Below are positions 44,852 to 54,622 of a stretch of 58,592 nucleotides of DNA, one piece after another; within the stretch, counting starts at the first letter, position 1; every line of letters begins with the position of its first letter. Source of the DNA: Seohaeicola zhoushanensis (GTDB taxonomy: Bacteria > Pseudomonadota > Alphaproteobacteria > Rhodobacterales > Rhodobacteraceae); assembly GCF_014656415.1 (NCBI RefSeq), contig NZ_BNCJ01000012.1:73398-131989 (forward strand). The letters run 5' to 3'. The position numbers and the translations under genes are program-made. The notes under the pieces are model-generated. The model worked only from the letters and a program-made list of their open reading frames with translations, did not search any database and was not told where the DNA came from.

Positions 44852-45025
44852 CGCGACAAAGGGGGTTGAACCGCCAAAGATGTGGCGAAACGGACCCTAG
44901 CGAGAGGGTCTGGACGGTTCAACCGCCGCGAGATTGGAATCTTGCGGCTCGCCATATATAAAAAAAGTGCTAAATCCCGATTGTGACTATTTTAAGGCCT
45001 TGGCGGCGTCGTCGGAGGATTTGGT

Positions 45026-46480
45026 TTGGCACTGGTTACGCCTACGGACTACTCGCACGAGATCTTCGGTACATGGCTCTTCAGCTATCACTGGACGTCT
45101 CTCAACCTGACTTACTCCTTCCCGGTCGCCGCGGAGGATTACGGATACGTTGGCCGCACGCCGATCGCCGAGCTGCTGCCGGACCAGGTGTCCGCCGTCG
45201 AGCGGGCGATGGCCGAGATTTCAGGCTTTACCCAGCTGACCTTCGAGAAGTCCGGTGAAGCCGGCGACGGCGTTCTGCGCTTTTCGCGCGATACCGGCGA
45301 GACGGGGGCCTATGCCTATCTTCCGAACGGAGAGGACTCGGGCGGGGATTCCTTCTATGGCCGCAATACCGCCGGCGCGCAGATCGGCAACGAGGCCAAT
45401 CTCTACTTCCTGCACGAGCTGGGCCATGCGCTGGGGCTGGAGCACGGCCACCAGTCGGTAACCTTCGCGAAGTCTGCCTACAACTCGCAGGAATTCACGC
45501 TGATGACCTACACCGACTACGTCGGTGACACCAACCTGCACGAATATGCCTCGGGCGCGGTCGACTGGGCGCAAAGCTACCAGCAGCTCGACATCGCGGC
45601 GCTGCAATATCTCTACGGCGCGAATTACTCGGCGCGGGGCGAGGTCTGGAGCGGTCGGTCGGTCTATACTTTCGACCCGCTCACCGGCGAGATGTCGATC
45701 AACGGGGAAGGCCAGGGGACTCCCGCGGGCAACCGGATCTTCCGCACCATCTGGGACGGGCACGGGAAGGATACCTACGACCTGTCGAACTATGACAACG
45801 GCGTGCAGATCGACCTGCGGCCCGGCGCCTGGTCGACCTTCTCGCAAGGCCAGCTGGCGGATCTTAACCGTTTCGGCGACGGGCCGAACATGACGGCGCG
45901 GGGCAACGTGGCGAATGCGTTGCTGGTGGATGGCGACAACCGGTCGCTGATCGAGAATGCCTTCGGCGGGGCCGGCGAGGACAGTATCATGGGCAACCGG
46001 GCCGCGAACCGGTTGAGCGGTCTGGACGGCGACGACTGGATCAATGGGGGTGCCGGCAACGATGTGCTGCTTGGCGGTCGCGGCAACGACACCCTTATCG
46101 GTGGGCGCGGTGACGACATCCTGCGCGGCGGTGCGGGCCGCGACACATTGCAGGGCGGCGGTGGGGCGGACCAGCTTTACGGCGGGGCGGGGGCTGACTG
46201 TTTCGTCTTCGACCTGCGCTCGGGCGACGGGAGCGAGGCGGGCGTGAGCCGGATCATGGATTTCGTCTCGGGCCTTGATACCATCCAGATTATTGCCGAG
46301 GTGGCGGCGCTCGAACTGCGGATCGACCGTTTCTTCAGCCCCGACGGCCCCTCGGTCTCGACCCGCGTGGTGGGCGAGCACACCCGCGTCCGCGTCGATT
46401 TCGACGGCGACCGGCAAGCCGACCTGGTGTTCAAGGTGGTGGGCGTCGACCATCTCGTCGACGCGGATTTCCTGTTCTGA
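45026..46480 (+). CDS. Serralysin-like RTX metalloprotease (M10)
   Basis: 484 residues from TTG 45026, with GGAGGA upstream. The zinc motif HELGHALGLEH (His130, Glu131, His134, His140) is complete, and TLMTYTDY supplies the Met-turn of metzincins. After a beta region come RTX calcium-binding nonapeptides (GGAGNDVLLGGRGNDTLIGG, then RGDDILRGGAGRDTLQGG, near 338-390) and a short C-terminal segment. There is no N-terminal signal peptide, consistent with type I secretion by a C-terminal signal. No HlyD/TolC-like export genes are adjacent. Confidence 0.9.
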   Translation: MALVTPTDYSHEIFGTWLFSYHWTSLNLTYSFPVAAEDYGYVGRTPIAELLPDQVSAVERAMAEISGFTQLTFEKSGEAGDGVLRFSRDTGETGAYAYLPNGEDSGGDSFYGRNTAGAQIGNEANLYFLHELGHALGLEHGHQSVTFAKSAYNSQEFTLMTYTDYVGDTNLHEYASGAVDWAQSYQQLDIAALQYLYGANYSARGEVWSGRSVYTFDPLTGEMSINGEGQGTPAGNRIFRTIWDGHGKDTYDLSNYDNGVQIDLRPGAWSTFSQGQLADLNRFGDGPNMTARGNVANALLVDGDNRSLIENAFGGAGEDSIMGNRAANRLSGLDGDDWINGGAGNDVLLGGRGNDTLIGGRGDDILRGGAGRDTLQGGGGADQLYGGAGADCFVFDLRSGDGSEAGVSRIMDFVSGLDTIQIIAEVAALELRIDRFFSPDGPSVSTRVVGEHTRVRVDFDGDRQADLVFKVVGVDHLVDADFLF

Positions 46481-46551
46481 TCCGGGCCGCCCGCGATTGA
46501 CAGCGCGGCGGTGCGGGGCGAGGGTGAGCCCGCTTCGGGGAGGGGGCGGGC

Positions 46552-47778
46552 TTGACCGAAATCACACGCGAGATGGCGCTGGACTTTACCCTTGCGGCGC
46601 CGCCGCAGGGGTTCGTGGATGACCCGTTCCCCTGGTATGACGCGCTGCTGGAGCACGCGCCGGTGCTGGTGCAGCCGGATGGCTCGGTTTTCCTGAGCCG
46701 TCATGCCGATCTCGACCGGATCTATCGGGACACGACGCTTTACTCCTCGGACAAGAAGGCGGCCTTTGCGCCGAAATTCGGCGCGGGCTCGCCCCTGTTC
46801 GAGCATCACACCACCTCGCTCGTTTTCTCCGACCCGCCGCTCCACACGCGGGTGCGGCGGATCATGACCTCGGCGCTGACGCCACGGGCGCTGCAGCGGA
46901 TGGAGCCGGGGCTGGTCGAGACGGTGGACCGCCTGCTGGAGGGGCTGGCGGGGCAAGGTGGCACGGTCGACCTGATCGAGGATTTCGCCTCGGCCATTCC
47001 GATCCAGATCATCGGCAACCTGCTCGACGTGCCGATGGAGGAGCGCGAACCGCTGCGCGACTGGTCGCTGGCGATCCTGGGCGCGCTGGAGCCTTCGCTG
47101 ACGCCGGAGCAGCTGGAGCGCGGCCATGCGGCGGTGCGCGACTTCAAGGCCTATCTCGAAGACCTCATCGCCCGTCGCCGCGCCCGGCCGGGCGATCCCG
47201 AGACCGATGTGCTGACCCGGCTGATCCGGGGCGACGGCGCGGATGCGAAGCTGAGCGAGATCGAGCTGATCCAAAACTGCATCTTCATCCTGAACGCCGG
47301 GCACGAGACGACGACCAACCTGATCGGCAACGGCCTGGCGCTGCTGAACGACTGGCCCGACCAGCGGGCGCGGCTGAGGGCCGATCCGGCGCTGATTACC
47401 CCGGCGGTCGAGGAGTTCCTGCGCTTCCGCTCGCCCAACCAGCTGGGCAACCGCGAGACCACGGCCGAGATCGAGATCGACGGGATGACGATTCCGAAGG
47501 GCACCAACCTGCATCTCTGCATCGGCGCCGCGAACCGCGACCCGGCGGTCTTTGCCGATCCCGCGAGGCTGGATATCGCGCGCAAGCCGAACCGGCACCT
47601 TGCCTTTGCCGGCGGGCCGCATGTCTGCGTCGGGCTGACGCTGGCGCGGATGGAGGGGCGGATCGCGATTGCCCGTTTCCTCGACCGATTCCCCGAGTTC
47701 CGCCTGGCCGAAGGCCGGGTGAACGGCGGGCGGATGCGCTTTCGCGGCTATGCGAGCCTGCCGGCCGAGCTGGGCTGA
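46552..47778 (+). CDS. Cytochrome P450
   Basis: 408 residues from TTG 46552, with GGGGAGGGGGCGGG upstream. P450 landmarks are complete: the I-helix AGHETTTNLIGNGL (near 250), ExxR in VEEFLRFRSPNQ (near 288) and the heme loop FAGGPHVCVGLTLARMEG with the axial Cys359. It is a soluble class I bacterial P450 needing a ferredoxin and reductase. The substrate is unknown. It follows the protease gene by 71 bases and converges on ubiB. Confidence 0.94.
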   Translation: MTEITREMALDFTLAAPPQGFVDDPFPWYDALLEHAPVLVQPDGSVFLSRHADLDRIYRDTTLYSSDKKAAFAPKFGAGSPLFEHHTTSLVFSDPPLHTRVRRIMTSALTPRALQRMEPGLVETVDRLLEGLAGQGGTVDLIEDFASAIPIQIIGNLLDVPMEEREPLRDWSLAILGALEPSLTPEQLERGHAAVRDFKAYLEDLIARRRARPGDPETDVLTRLIRGDGADAKLSEIELIQNCIFILNAGHETTTNLIGNGLALLNDWPDQRARLRADPALITPAVEEFLRFRSPNQLGNRETTAEIEIDGMTIPKGTNLHLCIGAANRDPAVFADPARLDIARKPNRHLAFAGGPHVCVGLTLARMEGRIAIARFLDRFPEFRLAEGRVNGGRMRFRGYASLPAELG

Positions 47779-47784
47779 GCGCGC

Positions 47785-49317
47785 TCAGGCCAGGTGGTCG
47801 ACCAGGGCCATGGCCAGCGCGCCCATCGCGGCGGCGGCCAGCGCGGTCCAGGCCAGGGCGGCACGGCCGAAGCCCCGCGGGGGCGGCGGCGGATCGGCCT
47901 GGGCGATCAGCGCGTTTTGCACCAGGCGGGGCAGGCGGGGGCCGAAGCGGGCCAGCACCAGCGCGGTCTGGGCCAGGTCCTTGACCAGCGCGCGCGGGCC
48001 GATCGACTGCTTGATGTAATCCTCGACCACCGGCCGGGCGACTTCCCAGATGTTGAGGTTTGGCGAGAGCGAACGCGCCACGCCTTCGACCACCACCATG
48101 GTGCGTTGCAGCAGGATCAGCTCGGTCCGGGTTTCCATGCCAAAGCGTTCGGTGACCTCGAAGAGATAGGCGAGCAGGCGGCCCATCGAGATATGCGAGG
48201 CATCCATGCCGAATATCGGCTCGCCCACCGCGCGCAGGGCGCGGGCGAATTCGTCGACGTCGCGGTCGGCGGGCACATAGCCGGCCTCGAAATGCACCTC
48301 CGCCACGCGCTTGTAGTCGCGGCGGATGAAGCCGAAGAGGATCTCGGCATAAACGCGGCGGGTATACTCGTCGATATGCCCCATGATGCCGAAGTCATAG
48401 GCGATGATATCGCCGTTCGGGGCCACCTTGAGGTTGCCCTGGTGCATGTCGGAATGGAAATAGCCGTCGCGCAGGGCGTGCATCAGGAACAGCCGCAGCA
48501 CCCGCTCGCCCAGCTCGCGGCGGTCGTGCCCGGCGGCATCCAGCGCGGCGTTGTCGCCGAGCGATGTGCCATCGGCCCAGCCCAGCGTCATCACCCGGCG
48601 GCCCGAGAGATGCCACTTGATCGGCGGCAGGCGGAAGCCGGCGTCGTCCTTGGTATTGGCCGCGAATTCGCTGGCGGCGGCGCTTTCCAGGCGCAGGTCG
48701 AGCTCGCCCTTCACCACGCCGTCGAAATGGGTGATCACCTCCATCGGGCGCAGGCGGCGCGCGCCGGGGGCGAAGAGTTCGATCATGCGGGCGGCGAAGT
48801 AGAAGGCGTCGATATCCTTGCGGAAGGCGCGTTCGATGCCGGGGCGCAGCACCTTGACCGCCACGTCCTCGCCGGTGTCGGCCAGCCGGGCCTTGTGGAC
48901 CTGGGCGATCGAGGCGGCGGCGATCGGCTCGCTGAACTCGGAGAACAGCGCCTCGACCGGCTGGCCGAGTTCGCGCTGCACCTCGGCGCGGGCCTGGGCG
49001 GTGGGGAAGGGGGGCAGCTTGTCCTGCAGCACGCGCAGTTGCACCGCCAGATCGTCGCCGACGAGGTCGGGGCGGGTGGAGAGCACCTGGCCGAACTTGA
49101 TGTAGGCAGGCCCCAGCGCGGTCAGCGCGCGGGTGGCGGGCGGCATTGTCGGGTCGCCGCGATAGCCGAGCCACATGAAGGGCTTGCCGAGCAGGCGCGC
49201 GACAAGGCGCAGCATCGGCGGCGCGTCATAAGCGTCGAGGATCACGTCCATCGCGCCGGTGCGCTCGAAGGTGGCGCCGGTACGGATCAGGCGGATGATG
49301 TTGTGGGGGCCGCGCAT
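47785..49317 (-). CDS. ubiB: UbiB, ubiquinone synthesis ABC1/ADCK-family protein
   Basis: 510 residues, full length. It assists hydroxylation steps in ubiquinone synthesis as an atypical kinase/ATPase. The KxGQ-type motif is AYIKFGQVLSTRPD (near 90), the Ala-rich nucleotide loop is AAASIAQVHKARL (near 130), and the catalytic region has HSDMHQGNLKVAPNGDIIAYDFGIMGHI (near 290). Two C-terminal hydrophobic helices (ALAWTALAAAAMGALAMALVD) anchor it. It lies downstream of ubiE on the same strand, separated by a repeat-bearing spacer. Confidence 0.95.
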   Translation of the reverse strand: MRGPHNIIRLIRTGATFERTGAMDVILDAYDAPPMLRLVARLLGKPFMWLGYRGDPTMPPATRALTALGPAYIKFGQVLSTRPDLVGDDLAVQLRVLQDKLPPFPTAQARAEVQRELGQPVEALFSEFSEPIAAASIAQVHKARLADTGEDVAVKVLRPGIERAFRKDIDAFYFAARMIELFAPGARRLRPMEVITHFDGVVKGELDLRLESAAASEFAANTKDDAGFRLPPIKWHLSGRRVMTLGWADGTSLGDNAALDAAGHDRRELGERVLRLFLMHALRDGYFHSDMHQGNLKVAPNGDIIAYDFGIMGHIDEYTRRVYAEILFGFIRRDYKRVAEVHFEAGYVPADRDVDEFARALRAVGEPIFGMDASHISMGRLLAYLFEVTERFGMETRTELILLQRTMVVVEGVARSLSPNLNIWEVARPVVEDYIKQSIGPRALVKDLAQTALVLARFGPRLPRLVQNALIAQADPPPPPRGFGRAALAWTALAAAAMGALAMALVDHLA

Positions 49318-49387
49318 TCAGTGCCCCTGGCTTGGGGCTGCGAGCAGGGCGGCGTCTTGAGAGCGACGGATGCCGCACAGACCGCCG

Positions 49388-49535
49388 GGCGTCAGCCGGG
49401 CAGCGCCTGCCTGCCCCCCGGCAGGCGCTTTCAACCTGTCCGCCAGCGACGCAGCCAGATTATTGCACAACCGAAGCACCGGCTTGGACGTTGCGCGCGG
49501 GCGCCCGCCCAGGCAGGCGCTGCCCGGCTGACGCC
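49388..49535. repeat. 148-bp element with perfect 26-bp inverted ends
   Basis: The left end (49388-49413, beginning GGCGTCAGCC and ending GCCTGCCTG) is exactly reverse-complementary to 49510-49535 over 26 bases. Within the left part AGCGCCTGCC / GGCAGGCGCT (49402-49411 and 49420-49429) forms a competing 10-bp hairpin. No open frame of note is inside. It lies in the 233-base ubiE-ubiB spacer. Candidates are a MITE-like remnant or an RNA structure in the transcript. Confidence 0.75.
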
Positions 49536-49550
49536 TTGTCACTGTGGCCC

Positions 49551-50303
49551 TCACAGTTTCCACCCCGAATGCAGCGCGGCGATGCCGAGGCTGAGGTTGC
49601 GGTATTTCGCCTGCTCGAATCCGGCGGTGCGCACCATGCCGAGGAAGGTCTCCTGGTCGGGGAAGTTGCGGATCGATTCGACCAGATACTGGTAACTGTC
49701 GCGGTCGCCGGCGATCAGTTGCCCCATGCGCGGGATCACGTTGAAGCTGTAGAGGTCGTAAAGCTTCTGCAGGCCCTCGTTCGGCAGCTGCGAGAACTCG
49801 AGCACCATCAGCCGCCCGCCGGGCTTGAGGACGCGGAAGGCCTCGTTCAGCGCCTCCTGCGGGCGGGTCACGTTCCGGATGCCGAAGGAGATGGTGTAGA
49901 CGTCGAAGGTATTGTCCTCGAAGGGCAGGGCCATCGCATCGCCCACCACCCAGTCGAGGCTGCCCTCCATCTGTGCCGCCTCGGCGCGCTTGCGGCCCTC
50001 GACCAGCATCGGTTCGGTCAGATCCAGCACCGTCGCATGGCCGGACCCGGCGCGTTTCAGGAAGCGGAAGGAGATGTCGCCGGTGCCGCCGGCGACATCG
50101 AGCAGGCGCTGGCCGGGGCGGGGCGCCAGCCAGTCCATCATCGCATCCTTCCAGAGCCGGTGGATGCCGACGCTCATCACGTCGTTCATCACGTCGTATT
50201 TCGAGGCGACCGAGTTGAACACGCCCTGCACGCGCCCGGCCTTTTCGCCCTCAGGGATGGTCTCGCGCCCAAAATGGGTGGTCTTGGGGGTGGTCTCGGT
50301 CAT
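49551..50303 (-). CDS. ubiE: Demethylmenaquinol/2-polyprenyl-6-methoxybenzoquinol methylase
   Basis: 250 residues. It is a SAM methylase of quinone synthesis. The UbiE signatures are [26 protein letters not shown] (near 30-54), the SAM loop [16 protein letters not shown] (near 68) and [28 protein letters not shown] (near 133-160), which marks the UbiE/MenG group. ATG 50303 is the family start. It is divergent from mutM and upstream of ubiB. Confidence 0.96.
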   Translation of the reverse strand: MTETTPKTTHFGRETIPEGEKAGRVQGVFNSVASKYDVMNDVMSVGIHRLWKDAMMDWLAPRPGQRLLDVAGGTGDISFRFLKRAGSGHATVLDLTEPMLVEGRKRAEAAQMEGSLDWVVGDAMALPFEDNTFDVYTISFGIRNVTRPQEALNEAFRVLKPGGRLMVLEFSQLPNEGLQKLYDLYSFNVIPRMGQLIAGDRDSYQYLVESIRNFPDQETFLGMVRTAGFEQAKYRNLSLGIAALHSGWKL

Positions 50304-50388
50304 GGGGCCTTGCCGTTCGGAAAGTTTGCCCCTTGTTATAGGGCGTTTCCGGGCGGCACAATGCGGCCCCTTTGCACTGGATCGAACC

Positions 50389-51240
50389 ATGCCTGAACTG
50401 CCCGAAGTCGAGACCGTCCGCCGCGGGCTTTCCCCGGTGATGGAGGGGCAGGTGATCGCGCGGGCCGAGGTGAACCGGCCCGACCTGCGCTGGCCCTTCC
50501 CCGAGCGGATGGCCGAGCGGCTGACAGGGCGGCGGGTGCTGCGGCTGGGAAGGCGGTCGAAGTATCTGATGGCGGATCTCGACTCGGGCGAGACGCTGCT
50601 GATGCACTTGGGCATGTCGGGGCGAATGACGGTTTCAGGCGATCCGCTGGGGGTGTTCACGCATGAGCACGCAATGCCCGAGAAGCACGACCACGTGGTC
50701 TTCCACATGGAAAACGGCACGCGGATCGTGTTCAACGACCCGCGCCGCTTTGGCGCGATGGACCTTATGGAGACGGCGCGCGCCGCTGAACACCGGCTGA
50801 TCTCGGTGCTGGGGCCCGAGCCGCTGGGCAACGATTTCCACGAGGATCACCTCGTTGCGGCCTTCCGGGGCAAGAATACACCGGTGAAGGCGGCGCTGCT
50901 CGATCAGGGAATCGTCGCGGGGCTGGGCAATATCTATGTCTGCGAGGCGCTGTTCCGGGCCGGGATCTCGCCCCGGCGCAAGGCGGGGCAGATCGCCGCG
51001 GCGCGGGTGGCGGCGCTGGTGCCGATCATCCGGGCGGTATTGGGCGAGGCGATCGAGGCGGGCGGGTCGAGCCTGAAGGATTACCGGCGCGCGGACGGGG
51101 AGTTGGGCTATTTCCAGCACTCCTTCGACGTCTACGGGCGCGAGGGCGAACCTTGCCGCCGGCCAGGCTGCGACGGCACCGTGGGCCGACTGGTGCAGTC
51201 GGGGCGGTCGTCCTTCCACTGCCCGAAATGCCAAAGATAA
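50389..51240 (+). CDS. mutM: Formamidopyrimidine-DNA glycosylase
   Basis: 283 residues. It excises oxidised purines such as 8-oxoguanine. The N-terminal [13 protein letters not shown] carries the catalytic Pro2 and Glu3, and a lysine sits in [11 protein letters not shown]. The H2TH region is [26 protein letters not shown]. The zinc finger at the end is [28 protein letters not shown] with four cysteines. It is divergent from ubiE. Confidence 0.97.
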   Translation: MPELPEVETVRRGLSPVMEGQVIARAEVNRPDLRWPFPERMAERLTGRRVLRLGRRSKYLMADLDSGETLLMHLGMSGRMTVSGDPLGVFTHEHAMPEKHDHVVFHMENGTRIVFNDPRRFGAMDLMETARAAEHRLISVLGPEPLGNDFHEDHLVAAFRGKNTPVKAALLDQGIVAGLGNIYVCEALFRAGISPRRKAGQIAAARVAALVPIIRAVLGEAIEAGGSSLKDYRRADGELGYFQHSFDVYGREGEPCRRPGCDGTVGRLVQSGRSSFHCPKCQR

Positions 51241-51305
51241 CTTGCAGCCCTGCACTCGCATGGTAAGGACTCCGGTACAAACGGAACAATCGAGAGCACG
51301 CGCCC

Positions 51306-52082
51306 ATGGCCTTTGAGATGATCACCGTAGACACGGAAGATTATGTCGCCCTGATACGCCTGAACCGTCCGGATGCGCTGAATGCGCTCAATTCCCAACT
51401 GCTCGACGAACTCTGCACCGCGCTGGAAGAGGCCGATGGCAGCGAGAAGGTGCGCTGCATCGTCATCACCGGCTCGGAGAAGGCCTTTGCCGCCGGCGCC
51501 GACATCAAGGAGATGTCGGAGAAGAGCTTTGTCGACGTCTTCACCGAGAACATGTTCGCCGGTGCCAACGACCGGATTACCCGTATCCGCAAGCCGGTGA
51601 TCGCCGCCGTCGCGGGTTACGCGCTGGGCGGGGGGTGTGAGCTGGCGATGGCCTGCGACTTCATCATCGCCGCCGATACCGCCAAGTTCGGCCAGCCCGA
51701 GATCAACCTGGGCGTGATGGCCGGGCTGGGCGGCACCCAGCGGCTGACCCGCTTCGTCGGCAAGTCCAAGTCGATGGACATGAACCTGACCGGACGTTTC
51801 ATGACCGCCGAGGAGGCCGAGCGCGCCGGGCTGGTGAGCCGTGTGGTGCCGGCCAAGAAGCTGATGGAAGAGGCAATGGCCGCGGCGCAGAAGATCGCCG
51901 AGAAGTCGATGCTCTCGGTCATGGCAATCAAGGAATCGGTGAACCGGTCCTACGAGACCACGCTGGCCGAAGGCATCCTCTTCGAGCGCCGGGTGTTCCA
52001 CTCGATGTTCGCCACCGAGGACCAGAAGGAAGGCATGAGCGCCTTCATGGAAAAGCGCCAGCCGCAGTTCCGCGACAAGTAA
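51306..52082 (+). CDS. Enoyl-CoA hydratase
   Basis: 258 residues of the crotonase fold. The oxyanion-hole sequences are [11 protein letters not shown] (near 61) and [18 protein letters not shown] (near 105), and the active-site glutamates lie in [20 protein letters not shown] (near 129). It hydrates 2-enoyl-CoA in beta-oxidation. Placement between mutM and rpsT is common in Rhodobacterales, as I recall. ACGCGCCC before the ATG is weakly SD-like. Confidence 0.94.
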   Translation: MAFEMITVDTEDYVALIRLNRPDALNALNSQLLDELCTALEEADGSEKVRCIVITGSEKAFAAGADIKEMSEKSFVDVFTENMFAGANDRITRIRKPVIAAVAGYALGGGCELAMACDFIIAADTAKFGQPEINLGVMAGLGGTQRLTRFVGKSKSMDMNLTGRFMTAEEAERAGLVSRVVPAKKLMEEAMAAAQKIAEKSMLSVMAIKESVNRSYETTLAEGILFERRVFHSMFATEDQKEGMSAFMEKRQPQFRDK

Positions 52083-52278
52083 GCCTCTCGGGGGCGGCGT
52101 CAGGCGCCGTCTCCGGCCAGGTTGCCGATTAGCTGTTCCCTTTCGCGGAACTTTGCGCTAGAGGCAGCCCACACATGCGTGCGAGACCCGCTCTGGTCAG
52201 AATCAGCCGGTTATGAACCCGGTCGGGCCTTGGCTGCGCAGAACCTATTGCAATCGACCCGATCAGAGGGAAACCAAC

Positions 52279-52542
52279 ATGGCCAATTCGCCGCAGTCCA
52301 AGAAACGCGCCCGCCAGAACGAAGCCCGTTTCGCCATCAACAAAGCCCGCCGTTCGCGCATCCGTACCTTCCTGCGCAAGGTCGAGGAAGCCATTGCTTC
52401 GGGCAACCAGGAAGCCGCTGTCGCCGCCCTGCGCGCCGCCCAGCCCGAGATGATGCGCGGCGTCACCAAGGGTGTGTTGCACAAAAACACTGTCGCCCGG
52501 AAGATGTCGCGCCTGTCGTCGCGCGTGAAGGCGATGGCCTGA
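52279..52542 (+). CDS. rpsT: 30S ribosomal protein S20
   Basis: 87 residues, canonical length. The sequence [39 protein letters not shown] is typical S20, rich in Lys and Arg with long helices, and it ends [27 protein letters not shown] precedes ATG 52279. It binds 16S rRNA early in assembly. A terminator follows. Confidence 0.97.
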   Translation: MANSPQSKKRARQNEARFAINKARRSRIRTFLRKVEEAIASGNQEAAVAALRAAQPEMMRGVTKGVLHKNTVARKMSRLSSRVKAMA

Positions 52543-52575
52543 TCCGCAAGGCGCGATCTTAAGTGCAAGAACCAC

Positions 52576-52604
52576 AAGGCGTTGCCATCGGCAGCGCCTT
52601 TTTC
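52576..52604 (+). terminator. Rho-independent terminator of rpsT
   Basis: The stem AAGGCGTTGCC / GGCAGCGCCTT has one G-T pair and loop ATC, and it is followed by a run of T; it lies 34 bases past the rpsT stop. Confidence 0.88.
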
Positions 52605-53078
52605 ACGTCTGCGAGCGGGTGTTGCGAGAATCTGTGCAGCCCCGCCGCCCTCCCGGGGAAAACGGGAGTCAACAGCATAGTTTCGTTGCCGCTCTCCTGC
52701 GGGAATTGCTAGGACGGTTGAGCGATTCACTCGCTTGGGGGGACAGGACGTCAGCGGCGATTCCCGGCAGGCATTCGGGGATTTTCCGATGACGATACCG
52801 TAACACCCGGCCACCCCGGTCGGTGCGGTGCGCGACGTTGCAAAGCTGCTCGCAGCAACGAAGCCCTGTCAAAATGATGTGTCCGTGGCGCCTGTCGCCC
52901 GGTCTCTGCGCCCACCAGGGCAAGGAGCCGGGAGGGCGTTGCGAGAAGTGTTCCTGGGGGAACATTTCCATCCGCAAAGGGATGGAACGTCATTTCTTTT
53001 GCTTGTGAATCGGCCGGTCGGGACACCGGCAATACAAAATCAGGCTGAAAGGCCGAGGGGATGCATGGGGCGATAAAA
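52605..53078. other. dnaA leader region with three stem-loops
   Basis: 474 bases with no gene. Near the dnaA end are three inverted repeats: TGTTCC-N4-GGAACA (52949-52964), TTCCATCC-N6-GGATGGAA (52966-52987) and GCCGGT-N6-ACCGGC (53013-53030). No consensus DnaA box (TTATCCACA) is visible, so this is probably the dnaA promoter and leader rather than the replication origin. TTGTGA and TACAAAAT near 53005-53040 are possible promoter parts. Confidence 0.6.
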
Positions 53079-54503
53079 ATGAACGACGACCAGTGGGGCA
53101 AACTCAGACAGCGATTGTTGAAGACTGTCGGTCAGAACAACTACACAACCTGGATCGAACCGCTCGAATTCAATGGGTTGAAAGACGAAGTGGCGATGTT
53201 TCACGTCCCCACCAACTTTACCGGAAACTATGTCGGTCAGAACTTCTCGGACTTGATTCTGTACGAATTCAAGGCTGCAGGCCACGAAGTGAAGCGCCTG
53301 CTGTTTCAGGTGGCACGGAAAAGCGGTGAGCCGCGTGCGGCGCGCAGGGCCGAACCGGGGCCGGAGCCGGTCGCGGTGGCCGTGGACGCGGCCAAACACA
53401 GCGGCCAGCGCGTGATGCGGGCGCAGCCGGAGGCGCGCACGGCCGATGACACGGTGACGGAGCTCTATACCGCGCCGCTCGATCCGCGCTTTTCCTTCGA
53501 CACCTTCGTTGTCGGCAAGCCGAACGAACTGGCCCATGCCGCCGCCCGCCGGGTGAGTGAGGGCGGGCCGGTCACGTTCAACCCGCTGGTGCTCTACGGT
53601 GGCGTCGGCCTCGGCAAGACGCACCTGATGCACGCCATCGCGCGCGAAATGCGCAGCCGCAATCCGAAGGCCAACATCCTCTATCTCTCGGCGGAACAGT
53701 TCATGTACCGCTTCGTGCAGGCGCTGCGCGAGAAGAAGATGCTGGACTTCAAGCAGATGTTCCGTTCGGTCGACGTGCTGATGGTGGACGACGTCCAGTT
53801 CATCGCCGGCAAGGATTCCACCCAGGAGGAATTCTTCCACACGTTCAACGCGCTGGTCGACCAGCACAAGCAGATCATCATCTCGGCCGACCGCGCGCCG
53901 GGCGAGATCAAGGACCTCGAAGAACGCGTCCAGTCGCGCCTGCAATGCGGGCTGGTCGTCGACCTGCACCCGACGGATTACGAGCTGCGGCTCGGCATCC
54001 TGCAATCGAAGGTGCAACAGTATCGCAATACCTATCCGGGCCTGCAGATCGCCGACGGGATCCTCGAGTTCCTGGCCGCGCGTATCTCGACCAACGTCCG
54101 CGTGCTGGAAGGCGCGCTGACCCGTCTCTTCGCCTTCGCCTCGCTGGTCGGGCGCGAGATCGACATGGAGCTGACGCAGGACTGCCTCGCCGACGTGCTG
54201 CGCGCCTCGGAGCGCAAGGTCACGGTGGAAGAGATCCAGCGCAAGGTCTCGGAATATTACACCATCCGCCTTTCGGACATGATCGGGCCGAAGCGGCTGC
54301 GGTCCTATGCCCGGCCGCGCCAGGTGGCCATGTATCTTTGCAAGCAGCTCACCACGCGCTCGCTGCCCGAGATCGGCCGCCGCTTTGGCGGGCGCGATCA
54401 CACCACCGTCATGCACGGGGTGCGCCGGATCGAGGAGCTGAAGGAATCCGACAGTCAGATGGCCGAAGATATCGAGAACCTGCGCCGCCAGCTCGACGAG
54501 TAA
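53079..54503 (+). CDS. dnaA: Chromosomal replication initiator protein DnaA
   Basis: 474 residues. Domain I reads MNDDQWGKLRQRLLKTVGQNNYTTWIEPLEF. Domain III is the AAA+ core with GGVGLGKTHLM (Walker A, Lys180), VLMVDDVQFIAGKD (Walker B) and the RLQCGLVVDL region. Domain IV holds the DNA-binding signature RSLPEIGRRFGGRDHTTVMHGVRRI. I chose ATG 53079 with GGGG eight bases before; an in-frame ATG at 53061 adds six residues. DnaA binds the origin to start replication; rpsT lies upstream as often in alphaproteobacteria. Confidence 0.97.
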   Translation: MNDDQWGKLRQRLLKTVGQNNYTTWIEPLEFNGLKDEVAMFHVPTNFTGNYVGQNFSDLILYEFKAAGHEVKRLLFQVARKSGEPRAARRAEPGPEPVAVAVDAAKHSGQRVMRAQPEARTADDTVTELYTAPLDPRFSFDTFVVGKPNELAHAAARRVSEGGPVTFNPLVLYGGVGLGKTHLMHAIAREMRSRNPKANILYLSAEQFMYRFVQALREKKMLDFKQMFRSVDVLMVDDVQFIAGKDSTQEEFFHTFNALVDQHKQIIISADRAPGEIKDLEERVQSRLQCGLVVDLHPTDYELRLGILQSKVQQYRNTYPGLQIADGILEFLAARISTNVRVLEGALTRLFAFASLVGREIDMELTQDCLADVLRASERKVTVEEIQRKVSEYYTIRLSDMIGPKRLRSYARPRQVAMYLCKQLTTRSLPEIGRRFGGRDHTTVMHGVRRIEELKESDSQMAEDIENLRRQLDE

Positions 54504-54622
54504 GGCGGCAGACGGGGGACAGGGACGGGGCGGTGTCGCAAAGCGGCGCCGCCCCGTGTCGTTTGGGCGTTTGACAGGGCAGGGACGATGCGCCTTCCTG
54601 AGGGCAAGCCGAAGGAGTGCCC

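Noticed and set aside
49388-49535. Calling the ubiE-ubiB element a definite insertion sequence
   Set aside because: It encodes no transposase and I see no target-site duplication, so it is listed only as a repeat.
52543-53078. Possible replication origin next to dnaA
   Set aside because: No TTATCCACA-type DnaA boxes or AT-rich unwinding region are visible; in several alphaproteobacteria the origin is elsewhere.
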